Shown here piece after piece: positions 48,570 through 58,815 of a stretch of DNA of 64,000 nt. The DNA lies in the NCBI GenBank assembly GCA_005778355.1, contig SXON01000132.1, forward strand, positions 1-64,000, in the 5' to 3' direction. Each line of letters opens with the position of its first letter. Position 1 is the stretch's first letter. The stretch comes from Pseudomonadota bacterium (GTDB lineage Bacteria > Myxococcota_A > UBA796 > SXON01). Position numbers and translations under genes: made by a program. Under the pieces are notes generated by a model. That model worked only from the letters and a program-made list of their open reading frames with translations. It was not told the origin of the DNA and searched no databases.

Positions 48570-48571
48570 GA
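48544..48571. repeat. 28-bp direct repeat copy A (start of the FG-GAP gene)
   Basis: CCGGCCACGAGGAAGACGTAGCTCACGA identical at 49039-49066. Confidence 0.85.
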
Positions 48572-49038
48572 AGGGAGCGTAGCCCGGTCGCGAGTCGGCC
48601 CGCTACGCCGCGCGGCGCCTCACCGCGAGCACCCCGCGCCGCTCCGTCGTAACCAGATGGCGTTTTCGAGGGCGCTCGCGGGTGAGCCCCGGAGAATGCG
48701 CCGGTGCTTTCCGCGAGGCTGCAAGACTCTCGGCGTTCGCCTGTGGAACCGCTAGCCGATCAGTCGTCCAGTCCGAAAAACGGCACGAATTTCGGCGGAT
48801 TCTCGGAGGCTAACGGGGCGAGCGGGTGAGAATGCGCCGGTGTGTCGCGACACGGCACGCGTCCGCGCACGAGGCCCAGCGGGTTCGCGCAGGCGCGCGC
48901 TCCGTGCCCGGGATGCTCGTGAAGATCGAGCCGATGATCGGCCACCCACAAACGTCGGTCTCGGTGCCGCCTCGGCGCTGAACCGGAGCGTCCCGAATCA
49001 CCACCGGCGGGCGCGGCGGGGCGCGCCGTCGGGGGGCC

Positions 49039-49066
49039 CCGGCCACGAGGAAGACGTAGCTCACGA
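49039..49066. repeat. 28-bp direct repeat copy B
   Basis: Identical to 48544-48571. Confidence 0.85.
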
Positions 49067-49085
49067 CGAAAACGTCGCGAGGCCG

Positions 49086-50504
49086 CTACGCCGCGCGCCG
49101 CCGTCCGAGGTCCGGCAACACCGACCACACCCCGCTTGCCATCTGCCGCGCGTCGACCGACCGGATCTTGAGCAACTGTCGCGCGATCATCCGCGGGCGC
49201 ATGTAGAAACGGAAGGTGGCTTCGCGTAGCGCCTCGAGCAGTTGCGCCGGCGACTGCACCTCGCTGGCCACCACGATGCGGTCGAGATCCGGGTTGAAGG
49301 TGGTGTAGTTCTCCCAGTCGCGACGGTCGAGTCGGCCTTCGCGTGACATTCGTGAGTAGAGTTCGCTCCCGGGGAAGGGCACGGTGATGGCGAACTTGGC
49401 GAAGTCGAGCTCCAGCGAGCAGGCGTACTCGATAGTCTGTCTTGTTTGCTCGGGCGTTTCGCCCGGCATTCCCAGCATGAAAAGACCCACGGTGGTGATG
49501 CCGATCTCGCGACAGTGGCGGATCGTCTCGCGGCTCTTGTCTGTTGTATTGGACTTGTTGACGCCCTTGAGTAGAGTGTCGACGCCGCTCTCGATGCCGA
49601 ACACGAGCCGTCGACAGCCGGACTTGTACATCCACTGGAGGGCCTCGCGGTCGACCACGTCGGTGCGCAGCTCGCTCAGCCACACCACCCGCTCGTGAAG
49701 TTTACGACTGATCATCTCCTCGGCGAACTCGATGGCGTGTTTGCGTCCCATCGGGAAGATGGGGTCCATGAAGCCCACCTGTCGCACGCCGAAATGCCGC
49801 ACGTCGTGCTCGATCTCGTCCACCACGTTTCGGGCGCTTCGTTTGCGGTACACCTTGCCCTGGTTCTCCAGTGCGCAGTAGGTACAACGGAAGGGGCAGC
49901 CCCGGCTCGCGGCCACCGCCACGATTGGGCGAGCGATTGTGCCCAGCGGAAGCAGCGAGTAACGATTGTAGGGGAGAATGCCCCAGTCCGGAAACGGGAA
50001 GCGGTCGAGATCGTCGACCAGCGCTCGGGCGCGCCCCTTCTCCCCGCGCACACTGACGCCCTCCACCGCGTCGCCGCGTCCTCCCCGCTGCCAGGCGGCG
50101 AGCAGGTCGACGGCGGCCTGCTCACCCTCCCCGTGCACCACCGCGTCGGCGAGGCCGGTGTCGAGCAGCTCCTCGGGGAAAAGGTCGGCGTGGATGTTGC
50201 CGGCGAACACCTTCATCGCCGGGTAGCGCTGGCGTACCTCTCGCAATAGAGCGTACACGTCGGTCGCGACCGGCGTGAGGACGGACACCCCGAAGGCCTC
50301 GGGCCGATATCGCTCGATGGCGTCGAGCACGGCGACGTTGCCTCCGCGGAAGGCAAAGTCGTCCCAGGTGCGCACCTCGTGGCCCGCCGCCTTGAGGAAG
50401 GTACCGATGTAGGCCAGGCCGATACACGGCATGGCTTCCAGCAAGGCCGCGAAGCGCCCAAACTGCTGGGGCCGGATGCTCGGGTTGAGGAGGAGAACGC
50501 GCAC
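49086..50504 (-). CDS. B12-binding-domain radical SAM protein
   Basis: VRVLLLNPSIRPQQFGRF...AYIGTFLKAAGHEVRTWD...ASRGCPFRCTYCALENQGK (CxxxCxxC)...GIESGVDTLLKGVNKSNT...GLFMLGMPGETPEQTRQTIEYA. Confidence 0.93.
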   Translation of the reverse strand: MRVLLLNPSIRPQQFGRFAALLEAMPCIGLAYIGTFLKAAGHEVRTWDDFAFRGGNVAVLDAIERYRPEAFGVSVLTPVATDVYALLREVRQRYPAMKVFAGNIHADLFPEELLDTGLADAVVHGEGEQAAVDLLAAWQRGGRGDAVEGVSVRGEKGRARALVDDLDRFPFPDWGILPYNRYSLLPLGTIARPIVAVAASRGCPFRCTYCALENQGKVYRKRSARNVVDEIEHDVRHFGVRQVGFMDPIFPMGRKHAIEFAEEMISRKLHERVVWLSELRTDVVDREALQWMYKSGCRRLVFGIESGVDTLLKGVNKSNTTDKSRETIRHCREIGITTVGLFMLGMPGETPEQTRQTIEYACSLELDFAKFAITVPFPGSELYSRMSREGRLDRRDWENYTTFNPDLDRIVVASEVQSPAQLLEALREATFRFYMRPRMIARQLLKIRSVDARQMASGVWSVLPDLGRRRAA

Positions 50505-50576
50505 GGGCCTGTTGAGTATACCGGGCCCCGCGATGGCCTCGGCGTCATGGGCCTCACCGGGGGATAAGGAGATTGC

Positions 50577-51035
50577 ATGTTGCCCGTCGTCTTCGAGCTC
50601 AGCAGCGCCGCGTTCACCCACGGCGCGACCATTCCGGCGCGCCACACGTGCACGGCCGACGACGTGTCGCCCGCGCTCTCCTGGACCGCGCCCCCCGAGG
50701 GCACGGCGAGCTTCGCCCTGGTGGTGGACGATCCCGATGCACCCCGTCGAACCTGGCAACACTGGCTGGTGTGGAACATCCCGCCCACCACCCGGCAGCT
50801 CGGCGAGGCGCTCGGCGCCGACCAGCACGTCCAGGGCACCAACGACTTCAAGAAGCTGGGCTACGGCGGCCCCTGCCCCCCGCCGGGCCACGGGGCCCAT
50901 CGGTATTTTTTCCGCTTGTACGCCCTCGACGTGATGCTTGGGCTGCCGGTCGGTGCCTCGCGCACGGAGCTCGACGCGGCGATCAAGGGCCACGTCCTCG
51001 CCTCCGCCGAGCTCATGGGCAAGTCCTGGCGGTAG
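50577..51035 (+). CDS. YbhB/YbcL-family Raf kinase inhibitor-like (PEBP) protein
   Basis: HGATIPARHTCTADDVSPALSWTAPPEGTASFALVVDDPDAP...WQHWLVWNIPPTT...GYGGPCPPPGHGAHRYFFRLYALD. Confidence 0.95.
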   Translation: MLPVVFELSSAAFTHGATIPARHTCTADDVSPALSWTAPPEGTASFALVVDDPDAPRRTWQHWLVWNIPPTTRQLGEALGADQHVQGTNDFKKLGYGGPCPPPGHGAHRYFFRLYALDVMLGLPVGASRTELDAAIKGHVLASAELMGKSWR

Positions 51036-51044
51036 ACTGCGTCG

Positions 51045-52124
51045 ATGCTCCTTCTCGTCGCCGCCGCGCTCGCCGTTCCCTTCTTCGCCGAGCGTTTCGA
51101 CGCCAACGCCATCCCCACCGACTGGAAGGTGCGCGCCATCGAGTCGACCGGCGGTGGCGAGGCCAGCAAGGTGACCGTCGAAAGCGGGCAGCTCGTGGTC
51201 GCGACGGGCAAGTCCGGCAAGAAGTTCAGCGGTCTCGCGCGCAAGTTCGAGCTGCGCAGCGTGAGCTGGCTCAAGGTGCAGGCCCGGGTGCAGAGCGACG
51301 TGACCGGCGGGAGCGGCCAGTGCGACGTTGTGCTCCACTTCGACGGCGGCGTGGTGGAGCCCGCGCGCCCCTGCCTCGTGCGCAACGACCCCGAGCCCTA
51401 CACCCGCTTCGTGCAGGTGCCCCAGGGGGCGCGCGACGTCGAGTTCACGATGTACAACACCCTGCCCGGCACGGTGCGCTTCGACGACATCTTGCTCGAG
51501 GCCGTGAACATCGACTGGAAAACCGTCAATCGGGGGAGCTTCTCGTACTACTGGCAGGGAAACGACGGTTTCCGCGAGGATAGTCTCACCGCGAACGACG
51601 AGTTGGTCGACAAGACGCTGGCTTTCATCGGCACCGCCGGCCGGGTGCACCTCGACGTGTGGAAGTACCCCGACGTGGCCACCCTCGAGCAGTACACCGG
51701 CGTGCACGCCGAGGCTTACGTGGAGGGCGACACGCTCCACACCACGGTGCGCAGCGACGCCCGCAGCGTGGTGCAGATGCTCGCGCGCGCGTGGGGGAGC
51801 GCGCCGTCGCCTGCTCTGGCGGAGGGCCTGCCCGTGCACGTGGTGGGCCAGTGGGACGACCGGGAGCCGCGTATGGTTACCCGGCGGCTGGTGGGCGAGG
51901 GGAAGTGCCCGTCGCTGGCCGACCTGCTCGATCCGGCCAAGTACGCCGCGCTCGATGCCGACAAGGTGCTGGTGGCCGGGGCGCTGGTGAGCTGGGTGAT
52001 GGAAACGAAGGGGTCGGGCGCGGTCAAGGCCGCCTACGGGGCCGCGAATGCCGCCACGGCCCTGGAGGGCGCGCTCGGGATGACGCTCGCCGAGGCCGAG
52101 GCGAAGTTCCGCGCATGGTTGTGA
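51045..52124 (+). CDS. Secreted hypothetical protein
   Basis: MLLLVAAALAVPFFAERFDANAIPTDWKV...; coding pattern consistent; overlaps the next start. Confidence 0.7.
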   Translation: MLLLVAAALAVPFFAERFDANAIPTDWKVRAIESTGGGEASKVTVESGQLVVATGKSGKKFSGLARKFELRSVSWLKVQARVQSDVTGGSGQCDVVLHFDGGVVEPARPCLVRNDPEPYTRFVQVPQGARDVEFTMYNTLPGTVRFDDILLEAVNIDWKTVNRGSFSYYWQGNDGFREDSLTANDELVDKTLAFIGTAGRVHLDVWKYPDVATLEQYTGVHAEAYVEGDTLHTTVRSDARSVVQMLARAWGSAPSPALAEGLPVHVVGQWDDREPRMVTRRLVGEGKCPSLADLLDPAKYAALDADKVLVAGALVSWVMETKGSGAVKAAYGAANAATALEGALGMTLAEAEAKFRAWL

Positions 52125-53665
52125 TCCTCCTCGCCTGTGTCGAGGACGACACCGGGGCCGAGCCCGTGGCGGTCGACGTGACCGAGCACGGGGCGGTGAG
52201 CTGCGACGACGACCGATCTAGCGTCGTTTTCGACCGGGAGGAGCTGCCCGGTGCCAGCGACGGGATGGCCGCCTACATGTACCGTTACCAGTTCGGCGCC
52301 GCCGGCATCGTGGCGGCGGACTTCGACGATAACGGCTGGGTCGACCTGTTCTTCCCCGAGGTGGGGCCTGACCGACTCTTCCTCAACGGAGAGGGCGGGC
52401 TCATGGAGAGCGAGCTGCCCGTGGACGACGACGTGGCGACCGGTGGCGTGGCCGGCGACGTGGATGGCGACGGTGATCTCGACCTCTACGTGACCGTTTT
52501 CGGCGGCCCAAACCGACTCCTTGCCTGGAACGACGGATTCTCGGCGGTGGAATCGGGTGCCGAGGGCGGGGGCTACCACGCCGCCGGCGCGGCGATGGCC
52601 GACCTCGACAGCGACGGCGACCTCGACCTCCTGGCCCTCAACCATCGCGACGACGAGGCCCTCGGCGAGGGGCTGCTCGCGGGCGACATGCCGCCCGGGC
52701 ACCCCTCGGAGCTCTGGTTCAACGACGGCAGCGGACACTACACGGCCGCCGACATCGGCGAGGCCCTGTCCGGCGAGGGCACCTACCCCTTCGCCGGCGG
52801 TTTCCACGACCTCGACGGCGATGGCGACGACGACCTCTACGCGGTGAACGACTTCGGCCATGAGGCCAGTCCCAACGTGGCGCTGGTCAACGATGCGGGC
52901 GAGCTGTCGCCCGTGGCCGGCCTCGACGTGGCGCTCTACGGCATGGGCCTCGGCGCCAACGACCTCGACGGCGACGGGATCGTCGACCTCGCGATGTCGT
53001 CCTGGGGGGAGCTCCTGCTGCTCGAGTCGCAGAGCGGCTGGGCCAATACCGCTGCGGCGCGCGGACTCTACCCGGTGGGCGACGACCGCCTGCTCGCCTG
53101 GGGGCTCGATCTCGCCGACCTCGACAACGACGGCGACCTCGACCTGCCGGTGAACTTCGGCTTCCTGATGATGCCCGAGGACTTCGCCGAGGAGCTGGAA
53201 GAGACACGCGCGCTGGTGAACCCGGAGTCACAGCGCGACGCGCTCTACCTGAACGAGGGCGGCAGCTTCACTGAGGTGTCAGAAACCTGGGGCGTGGCCG
53301 ACGACGGTATCGGCCGCGGCGTGCTCGCCGTCGACCTCGACCGCGACGGCACCCTCGACCTCGTGAAGCGCGAGCTCGATGGGGCGCCGATCGTCTACAC
53401 CTCCCGCTGCGTGCGCGAGGCCTGGCTGGTGGTCGACCTCCGGTGGTCGAATCCGAACACTCGCGCGGTGGGGGCCCGGGTCGAGGTCGATGGCCAATAC
53501 CGCTGGGTGCGTGCCGGTGGCACGAGCTTCGCCTCGGCGGGGCCGGCGGAGGTGCACTTTGGGCTGGGCGAGAGGACCGAGGCGGAGGTACGCGTGACTT
53601 GGCCCGACGGCGAAGAGAGCGTGGCGACGGTGGCGACCCGCCAGCGGGTAACGGTGTCGCGATGA
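52115..53665 (+). CDS. FG-GAP/VCBS repeat lipoprotein with ASPIC/UnbV-like C-terminal domain
   Basis: MVVILLACVEDDTG...AADFDDNGWVDLFFPEVGPDRLFLNGEGG...GDVDGDGDLDLYVTVFGGPNRLLAWNDG...WLVVDLRWSNPNTRAVGARVEVDGQYRWVRAGGTSFASAGPAEVHFGLGERTEAEVRVTWPDG. Confidence 0.9.
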   Translation: MVVILLACVEDDTGAEPVAVDVTEHGAVSCDDDRSSVVFDREELPGASDGMAAYMYRYQFGAAGIVAADFDDNGWVDLFFPEVGPDRLFLNGEGGLMESELPVDDDVATGGVAGDVDGDGDLDLYVTVFGGPNRLLAWNDGFSAVESGAEGGGYHAAGAAMADLDSDGDLDLLALNHRDDEALGEGLLAGDMPPGHPSELWFNDGSGHYTAADIGEALSGEGTYPFAGGFHDLDGDGDDDLYAVNDFGHEASPNVALVNDAGELSPVAGLDVALYGMGLGANDLDGDGIVDLAMSSWGELLLLESQSGWANTAAARGLYPVGDDRLLAWGLDLADLDNDGDLDLPVNFGFLMMPEDFAEELEETRALVNPESQRDALYLNEGGSFTEVSETWGVADDGIGRGVLAVDLDRDGTLDLVKRELDGAPIVYTSRCVREAWLVVDLRWSNPNTRAVGARVEVDGQYRWVRAGGTSFASAGPAEVHFGLGERTEAEVRVTWPDGEESVATVATRQRVTVSR

Positions 53666-54087
53666 ACCGGTGGTTGCCCTGGGCCTTGACGCTGCTGCTC
53701 GCGGTGGTCGCGTACTTTCGCATCAAGGCACTCGACGAGCCAGGGCCGCCGCCCCCCGAGGGCATCCCCGTGCCGGTCATGGACGCCTTGGCGCAGCGCG
53801 CGGCGGGCGCGGCGGTGCATCCCAAGCTGGTGGCGGCGCTTGCGGTGGCGCTTGGCGTGGACGAGGCCGACGCGGCCGGTCGGTTGCACGCCCCGACGGA
53901 CGACACGCTGGCCGCTCTGGTAAAGCTGCTCGATCACCCAGACGAGTTCGTCAACACGGCGGTGTTTGCCTACGCCTGTGCCGTCGACGCGCGCACCCGG
54001 GGACGCTTCCTCGCGCTGTGCGCGGGGAGCCCCCGGGCGAAGGGCGCGCACGACTGGGTGGCCGCGCGTTGTCCGGTCAGGAACTGA
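53662..54087 (+). CDS. Small membrane-anchored hypothetical protein
   Basis: MNRWLPWALTLLLAVVAYFRIKALDEPG...; ATGA overlap with the upstream gene. Confidence 0.7.
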   Translation: MNRWLPWALTLLLAVVAYFRIKALDEPGPPPPEGIPVPVMDALAQRAAGAAVHPKLVAALAVALGVDEADAAGRLHAPTDDTLAALVKLLDHPDEFVNTAVFAYACAVDARTRGRFLALCAGSPRAKGAHDWVAARCPVRN

Positions 54088-54091
54088 CCGA

Positions 54092-55309
54092 CTATTGCCC
54101 GATCTTCGACATCGCCGCCGTGATCGCCTCGCACATCGGTGCATTGCCGAGGTTTCCCTCGGCGAGGGTGTCGATGAGGGCGCCGGAGATGGCGCACCCG
54201 CCCACCTTGCCCACCAGGGCCTCGAAGGTGGCGGGGTCGGGGTTCGCGAGCTGGTCGGCCCACTGGTCGGCGCAGAGCGCGGTGTCGGCCGCGACCGTCG
54301 ACAGACAGCTCGCCTCGTCGGCGATGAAGCAGGTGCGGACGATCTGGCCCTCGGCGCACAGTTGCGCGCTCATGCCGCCAGCGAGCTTGGCCCGCGTCTC
54401 GGCGAAGCTGGCGTCGATGGCCATCGCCGCAGGTAGCCCCGCGTTCATGCTGGTGAAGGTGCCCGTCGGCGCCGCCTGGCTGCTCCGTTGTTGTCGCACG
54501 GTGAAACCCGCGTTCTCGGCCTGCGCCACGAGCCCGGTGGGGCCGACCATGTGGCCCGCCCCCACCGCGATCAGCGCGTCGCCCTGCTCCAGCTCGGCCA
54601 GCACGGTCGGCGCCCAGGCGAGGTTGCGACGGTCGAGCAGCGCCGCCGTGGTGGGGTCCTCGGCCGCGAAGAGCTGGGCCGCGCGCGAGAGGTCGCCCTC
54701 CCGGCAGAAGGCCGCGAGGGCCTCGTCGGTGCCCGCGTTGGCGCCCGGGGCCGTCACGTGGAGCTGGTCGAGGAAGAGTTGGTCGAATTCACCGAGGATT
54801 GAAGCCTGTTGTTGGAGGGTCTCCAGAGTGCGCACCGGAACACCGGCTGCCTTGGCGCGCTCGGTGGCCACGAGATCCATGGGCATCGTGCCCTTGCCCT
54901 GCGCCACCGCGGTGATCGCCGGCATCATCGGCAACATCGAGGCCGCCAGCCAGGGCGGCATCCGGTCGAGCATCGGCGCCGGCACGCCTTCGCGCATGGC
55001 GCGCGACAAGGCGAGCCAGTCTCCCGGCGCCAGCCGCGTCGACATCGCGGCACCGCCGGAGCGAATCACGCTGAACATCGCCGTTGGATTCCCGAAGTCG
55101 AGGTCGGCCTCCACCACAAGCACCCGTGCCTTGGCGAAAGCCACGTTGTGGGGCGGCGGCAAGGCGTCGTCGAGCGCCACGCCCACGTGACAGGTGCCGA
55201 GCAGGTGCGAGACCTTGTCGCCCTTCTGCACCTCCCAGAACAAGAGCGGCCGGTCCACGGCCTCGGGCAAGGCGCCCTTGGCGCAGGCGAGCAAGAAGGC
55301 AAGGAGCAA
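54092..55309 (-). CDS. TraB/GumN family protein
   Basis: LLFWEVQKGDKVSHLLGTCHVGVAL...VLVVEADLDF...ALIAVGAGHMVGPTGLVAQAENAGFTVRQ. Confidence 0.88.
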   Translation of the reverse strand: MLLAFLLACAKGALPEAVDRPLLFWEVQKGDKVSHLLGTCHVGVALDDALPPPHNVAFAKARVLVVEADLDFGNPTAMFSVIRSGGAAMSTRLAPGDWLALSRAMREGVPAPMLDRMPPWLAASMLPMMPAITAVAQGKGTMPMDLVATERAKAAGVPVRTLETLQQQASILGEFDQLFLDQLHVTAPGANAGTDEALAAFCREGDLSRAAQLFAAEDPTTAALLDRRNLAWAPTVLAELEQGDALIAVGAGHMVGPTGLVAQAENAGFTVRQQRSSQAAPTGTFTSMNAGLPAAMAIDASFAETRAKLAGGMSAQLCAEGQIVRTCFIADEASCLSTVAADTALCADQWADQLANPDPATFEALVGKVGGCAISGALIDTLAEGNLGNAPMCEAITAAMSKIGQ

Positions 55310-55369
55310 GGGAACCTCTGGAGCGGCAGCTTCTAACGGATCGCGTACCAGGGCATACTCGATGCGCCC

Positions 55370-56002
55370 ATGGACGGTCCCCCGCTCTCCTTCGCCCGCC
55401 GCTTCGGCGAGGCGGTAGCCGTCGCGCTCGTCGTGCTGATCCTATACATGGGCACGGGCACGCGTGCGGTGGCGACGCTGCCGCCGCCCGCGACGCCGCT
55501 CGACGCTCACGTGCCCGTGCTCCCGGTGATGATCTGGTTCTACCTGCCGGGCTACGTGTGCCTGTTCCTGCTGGTCTTGTGGCTCCTGCGCGACACGGCG
55601 AGCTTCCGGGCCTCGCTCTTCTGCTTCGCGGGGATCAGCGTGGTGGCGGTCGCCAGCTTCGTGCTCCTCGCGATGCCGGCGCCGCCTCGCCCGGCCCTCG
55701 GGACCGGCGGCACCAACGAGCTGCTCCTGACCTGGTTGTATGGCTTCGATCCCGCGGCCAACGTCTTCCCGTCCTTGCACGTGGCCAACTCCGTGCTCTG
55801 TGCGGGCATTGCTCGCCAGCTCGACCGTCGGCTGGGGATCGTGGCCTGGGCGCTCGCGCTGCTGGTGGCGCTATCCACCGTCACCTTGCGCCAACACTGG
55901 ATCGCCGACGTCGTGAGTGGCGCATTGCTTGGCGCTGCCGGGGTGATCGCGTGGGCGCGGCTCCGGGCGCTCAGCGGTCGACCGACCCACAGCGCGGCCT
56001 AG
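55370..56002 (+). CDS. PAP2-superfamily phosphatase, membrane
   Basis: FPSLHVANSVLCAGIARQ...STVTLRQHWIADVVSGALLG; multiple TM segments. Confidence 0.9.
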   Translation: MDGPPLSFARRFGEAVAVALVVLILYMGTGTRAVATLPPPATPLDAHVPVLPVMIWFYLPGYVCLFLLVLWLLRDTASFRASLFCFAGISVVAVASFVLLAMPAPPRPALGTGGTNELLLTWLYGFDPAANVFPSLHVANSVLCAGIARQLDRRLGIVAWALALLVALSTVTLRQHWIADVVSGALLGAAGVIAWARLRALSGRPTHSAA

Positions 56003-56025
56003 GCGGCGACGGGCGATGATGGTGC

Positions 56026-57441
56026 GTGCTGTCGAGCGTCCGTGACCTAGGCTGGCTACTCCACGCGCTCCTGGCGCTGGTGGCGGTGGCCTTCGCGCTC
56101 GCCCGGCGTCGCGACCCCGCGAGCACGCTGGCCTGGGTTCTCGGCATCGTCTTCATCCCGGTGGCGGGTCCGCTCGCCTACTTTGCGCTCGCCAATCCCT
56201 ATGTCGCCCGCCCCCGTGATCGCCGTCGCGACGCGGCGCGCCGCATGCGGGAGGACAACCCCCTCCACGCCGACGTCGTCGCGAGCGACCTGCACCCGGC
56301 GGCGCGGTCGGTGATCGAGGGGTGCCGTCGCCTCACGGGCCTGCCGGCCACGGCAGGCAACCGCGTGGTGCTCTACTCGGAGACCGGCCTCGCCGAGAGC
56401 GCGCGGCTCGCCGCGATCGAGGCAGCGAGCGACCACATCTGGGCGGAGTACTACATTGTCCACGGCGACGAGGCCGGCCAGCGATTCCTCGCCGCCCTCG
56501 CGGCACGCTCGCGGGCGGGGGTAGACGTGCGCCTGCTCGTCGACGCGGTGGGCTCCATGGACATCGATCGCGACGGGGTGGCCTCCCTGCGCGCCGCGGG
56601 CGGGCACGTGGAGGTCTTCCACCCGGTCAACCCGCTGCGTCGTCGCTGGGCGGTGCACTTGCGGAACCACCGCAAGATCCTCGTCACCGACGGGACGATG
56701 GCCTTCTGCGGCGGGATGAACATCGGCGACAACTACGCCCGGCGTCGGCGTCGTAAGCCGCCGCCCTTTCGGGACACCATGCTCCGCATCGAAGGACCGG
56801 CGGCGCTCGATCTCGCCCGGGTTTTCGCCGAGGACTGGTGTTTCATGCGCGGCGAGACGCTCCGGCTCTGCGAGACTACCGGGCGCCCCGGCCAAACAGC
56901 GGTGGCGGTGCTCCCGAGCGGTCCCGACCAGGCCCACAACGCCACGGCGCTGGCGTGGTTCTCGGCGGTGTCCCTCTCGCTGGAACGCTGCTGGTTGACC
57001 ACGCCCTACTTCGTGCCCGACGCCGCGATGCTGCGTGCCTTGTCCACGGCCGCGCGCCGGGGCGTAGACGTGCGGGTGGTGCTCCCGAAGAACGCGGATT
57101 TCTGGTTGATGGACCTCGTCAATCGTTCCTACTACTTGCCTCTCCTGGAATGTGGCGCGCGGGTGTTCGAGTACGCACCGGCGATGTTGCATGCCAAGAC
57201 GCTGGTCATCGACGGCCACCTCGCCCTGGTCGGCTCCGCCAACGTGGATATGAGGAGCTTTGACCTAAACTTTGAAGTTGGAGCGCTCGTAGCCGATCAG
57301 GCTTTCGCGGCCACAGTGGAGGCCGCCATCGAGGCCGACATCGCCCGGAGCCGCGAGGTGACGCTCGACGAGATGCGTCGCGGGCCGCTGTTGGCCGCGC
57401 TCGCGCAGGGCGCGGCGAAGTTGTTGTCGCCGGTGTTGTAG
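56026..57441 (+). CDS. Phospholipase D-type cardiolipin synthase-like protein
   Basis: HLRNHRKILVTDGTMAFCGGMNIGDNY and MLHAKTLVIDGHLALVGSANVDMRSFDLNFEV: two HxK PLD motifs. Confidence 0.93.
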   Translation: MLSSVRDLGWLLHALLALVAVAFALARRRDPASTLAWVLGIVFIPVAGPLAYFALANPYVARPRDRRRDAARRMREDNPLHADVVASDLHPAARSVIEGCRRLTGLPATAGNRVVLYSETGLAESARLAAIEAASDHIWAEYYIVHGDEAGQRFLAALAARSRAGVDVRLLVDAVGSMDIDRDGVASLRAAGGHVEVFHPVNPLRRRWAVHLRNHRKILVTDGTMAFCGGMNIGDNYARRRRRKPPPFRDTMLRIEGPAALDLARVFAEDWCFMRGETLRLCETTGRPGQTAVAVLPSGPDQAHNATALAWFSAVSLSLERCWLTTPYFVPDAAMLRALSTAARRGVDVRVVLPKNADFWLMDLVNRSYYLPLLECGARVFEYAPAMLHAKTLVIDGHLALVGSANVDMRSFDLNFEVGALVADQAFAATVEAAIEADIARSREVTLDEMRRGPLLAALAQGAAKLLSPVL

Positions 57442-57443
57442 GG

Positions 57444-58775
57444 CTACTCCACGCGGACGATCGCCGCCCAGTCCTCGCCGTTGTCCCATGCCGCCTCGAG
57501 CGTGGCCTGCTTGTCGCCGGGGACCAGCCAGGTGAGTACCAGCCAGGGGTCGTCGCGTGGGGTGAGCACCACGCGCGTGGGCGTGTTCCACGAGGGTTCG
57601 TCGGTGCCCACGCGGCCGCCCGAGGTGAGGGCGTCGAAGGAACCGTCGATGGCCACGGAGGGCAGCTCGGGGTGCGCGGCGAGCCAGTCGCGGGCGGCCT
57701 GCGTGGCAGGGGTGCGCTCGGCGGGTGGGAGCCGGCGCTCCGGCAGCGACAGGGCAGCGAGGGCGACGCCGGCGATCACGGCGAGCGGGACCATCGCTTG
57801 ATGGTATCGACGCGGTAGCCGCGCGAGCAGTCGCCCGGTCGCGACATCGGCGAGCAGGAGGGCCACCACCGTGGTGGGGAGCAGCATGCCCTCGCCGAGC
57901 GCCTTGCCCTGGGGCATCGCCGAGGCGAGCACGCCCACGCTTCCCACGACGAATAGGGCCAACCCGGCGCGCCCTCTTGCCCACCAGGCGCCGACGGTCG
58001 CGACGACGAGCAAGAGCGGCGGCAGGGCGCGCGCCAGGAGTCCAAGGTCGAGCGACAGCGACGGGAGCGTGCTCGCCGAGCCCCCCGCCGCCTGGAGCGC
58101 TACTCGCGCTGGCGTGGAAAAGCTGGTGGTGCCGTACTCCAGGTGCAGGACCGGGCGGGGCAGTCGTGTCCACAGCTCGGCCACGGCCATCTCCCAGCCG
58201 CGGGGGACAAGCACCAGCCGACCGGCGTGGAACGATGCCCACGCCACCTGCGGGATCATCGCGAGCGTAAACGCGGCGACGGCGCGCCACCCCGCGAGGG
58301 GCAGGAGCACGGCGGCCGCGAGGTTCTCGGCCCGGCAGGCCGCCGCGAGGGCCACGGCCACCCCAGCCCAGGCCGAGCGCGCGGCGGTGCGCTCCACCGC
58401 GAAGAGCAGGCAGGCCACGCCGAGGCCGCGACTGTCGCCGGCCAGGGCGTGCGAGAGCACGGGATGGGCGAGGTAAAAGGCAGCCGCGAGCGTGAAGCCG
58501 GTGCCGCCGAAGGATCTTGCGAGTCGTGCGCCCGGCAGGACGCACAGCGCCATGCCCAGCATCGCCACCACGCCGATGCCCACCCGGGCGTCGGGCATCC
58601 AGCCCGCGAGCAGCAGCGGGAGCGGTGGCCGGTATGCCAGGTCGAGCGCGTTGTGCTCGCGTCCCCAGAGCGCCCGGGCCACGGCCGCCAGCTCGCCGGT
58701 GTCGCCCGGTAGCCTCGGCTGCCCGAGGAGCAGCCAGGCCAACAGGCAGAGCGGGAGGAACCAGCGGGCCTTCAC
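57444..58775 (-). CDS. Polytopic membrane protein, possible glycosyltransferase (GT39/ArnT-like)
   Basis: WFLPLCLLAWLLLGQPRLPGDTGELAAVARALWGREHNALDLAYRPPLPLLLAGWM...; many TM helices. Confidence 0.6.
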   Translation of the reverse strand: MKARWFLPLCLLAWLLLGQPRLPGDTGELAAVARALWGREHNALDLAYRPPLPLLLAGWMPDARVGIGVVAMLGMALCVLPGARLARSFGGTGFTLAAAFYLAHPVLSHALAGDSRGLGVACLLFAVERTAARSAWAGVAVALAAACRAENLAAAVLLPLAGWRAVAAFTLAMIPQVAWASFHAGRLVLVPRGWEMAVAELWTRLPRPVLHLEYGTTSFSTPARVALQAAGGSASTLPSLSLDLGLLARALPPLLLVVATVGAWWARGRAGLALFVVGSVGVLASAMPQGKALGEGMLLPTTVVALLLADVATGRLLARLPRRYHQAMVPLAVIAGVALAALSLPERRLPPAERTPATQAARDWLAAHPELPSVAIDGSFDALTSGGRVGTDEPSWNTPTRVVLTPRDDPWLVLTWLVPGDKQATLEAAWDNGEDWAAIVRVE

Positions 58776-58815
58776 GTTCGGGGCGTAATCCGGAGGGAGG
58801 GGCTACACTCGCCCG

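Noticed and set aside
48810-49064. 84-aa ORF starting MSYVFLVAGAP as a real gene
   Set aside because: Only the first 11 codons match the FG-GAP gene; the remainder is Arg/Pro-rich and unlike a protein. Treated as a duplicated 5' junction.
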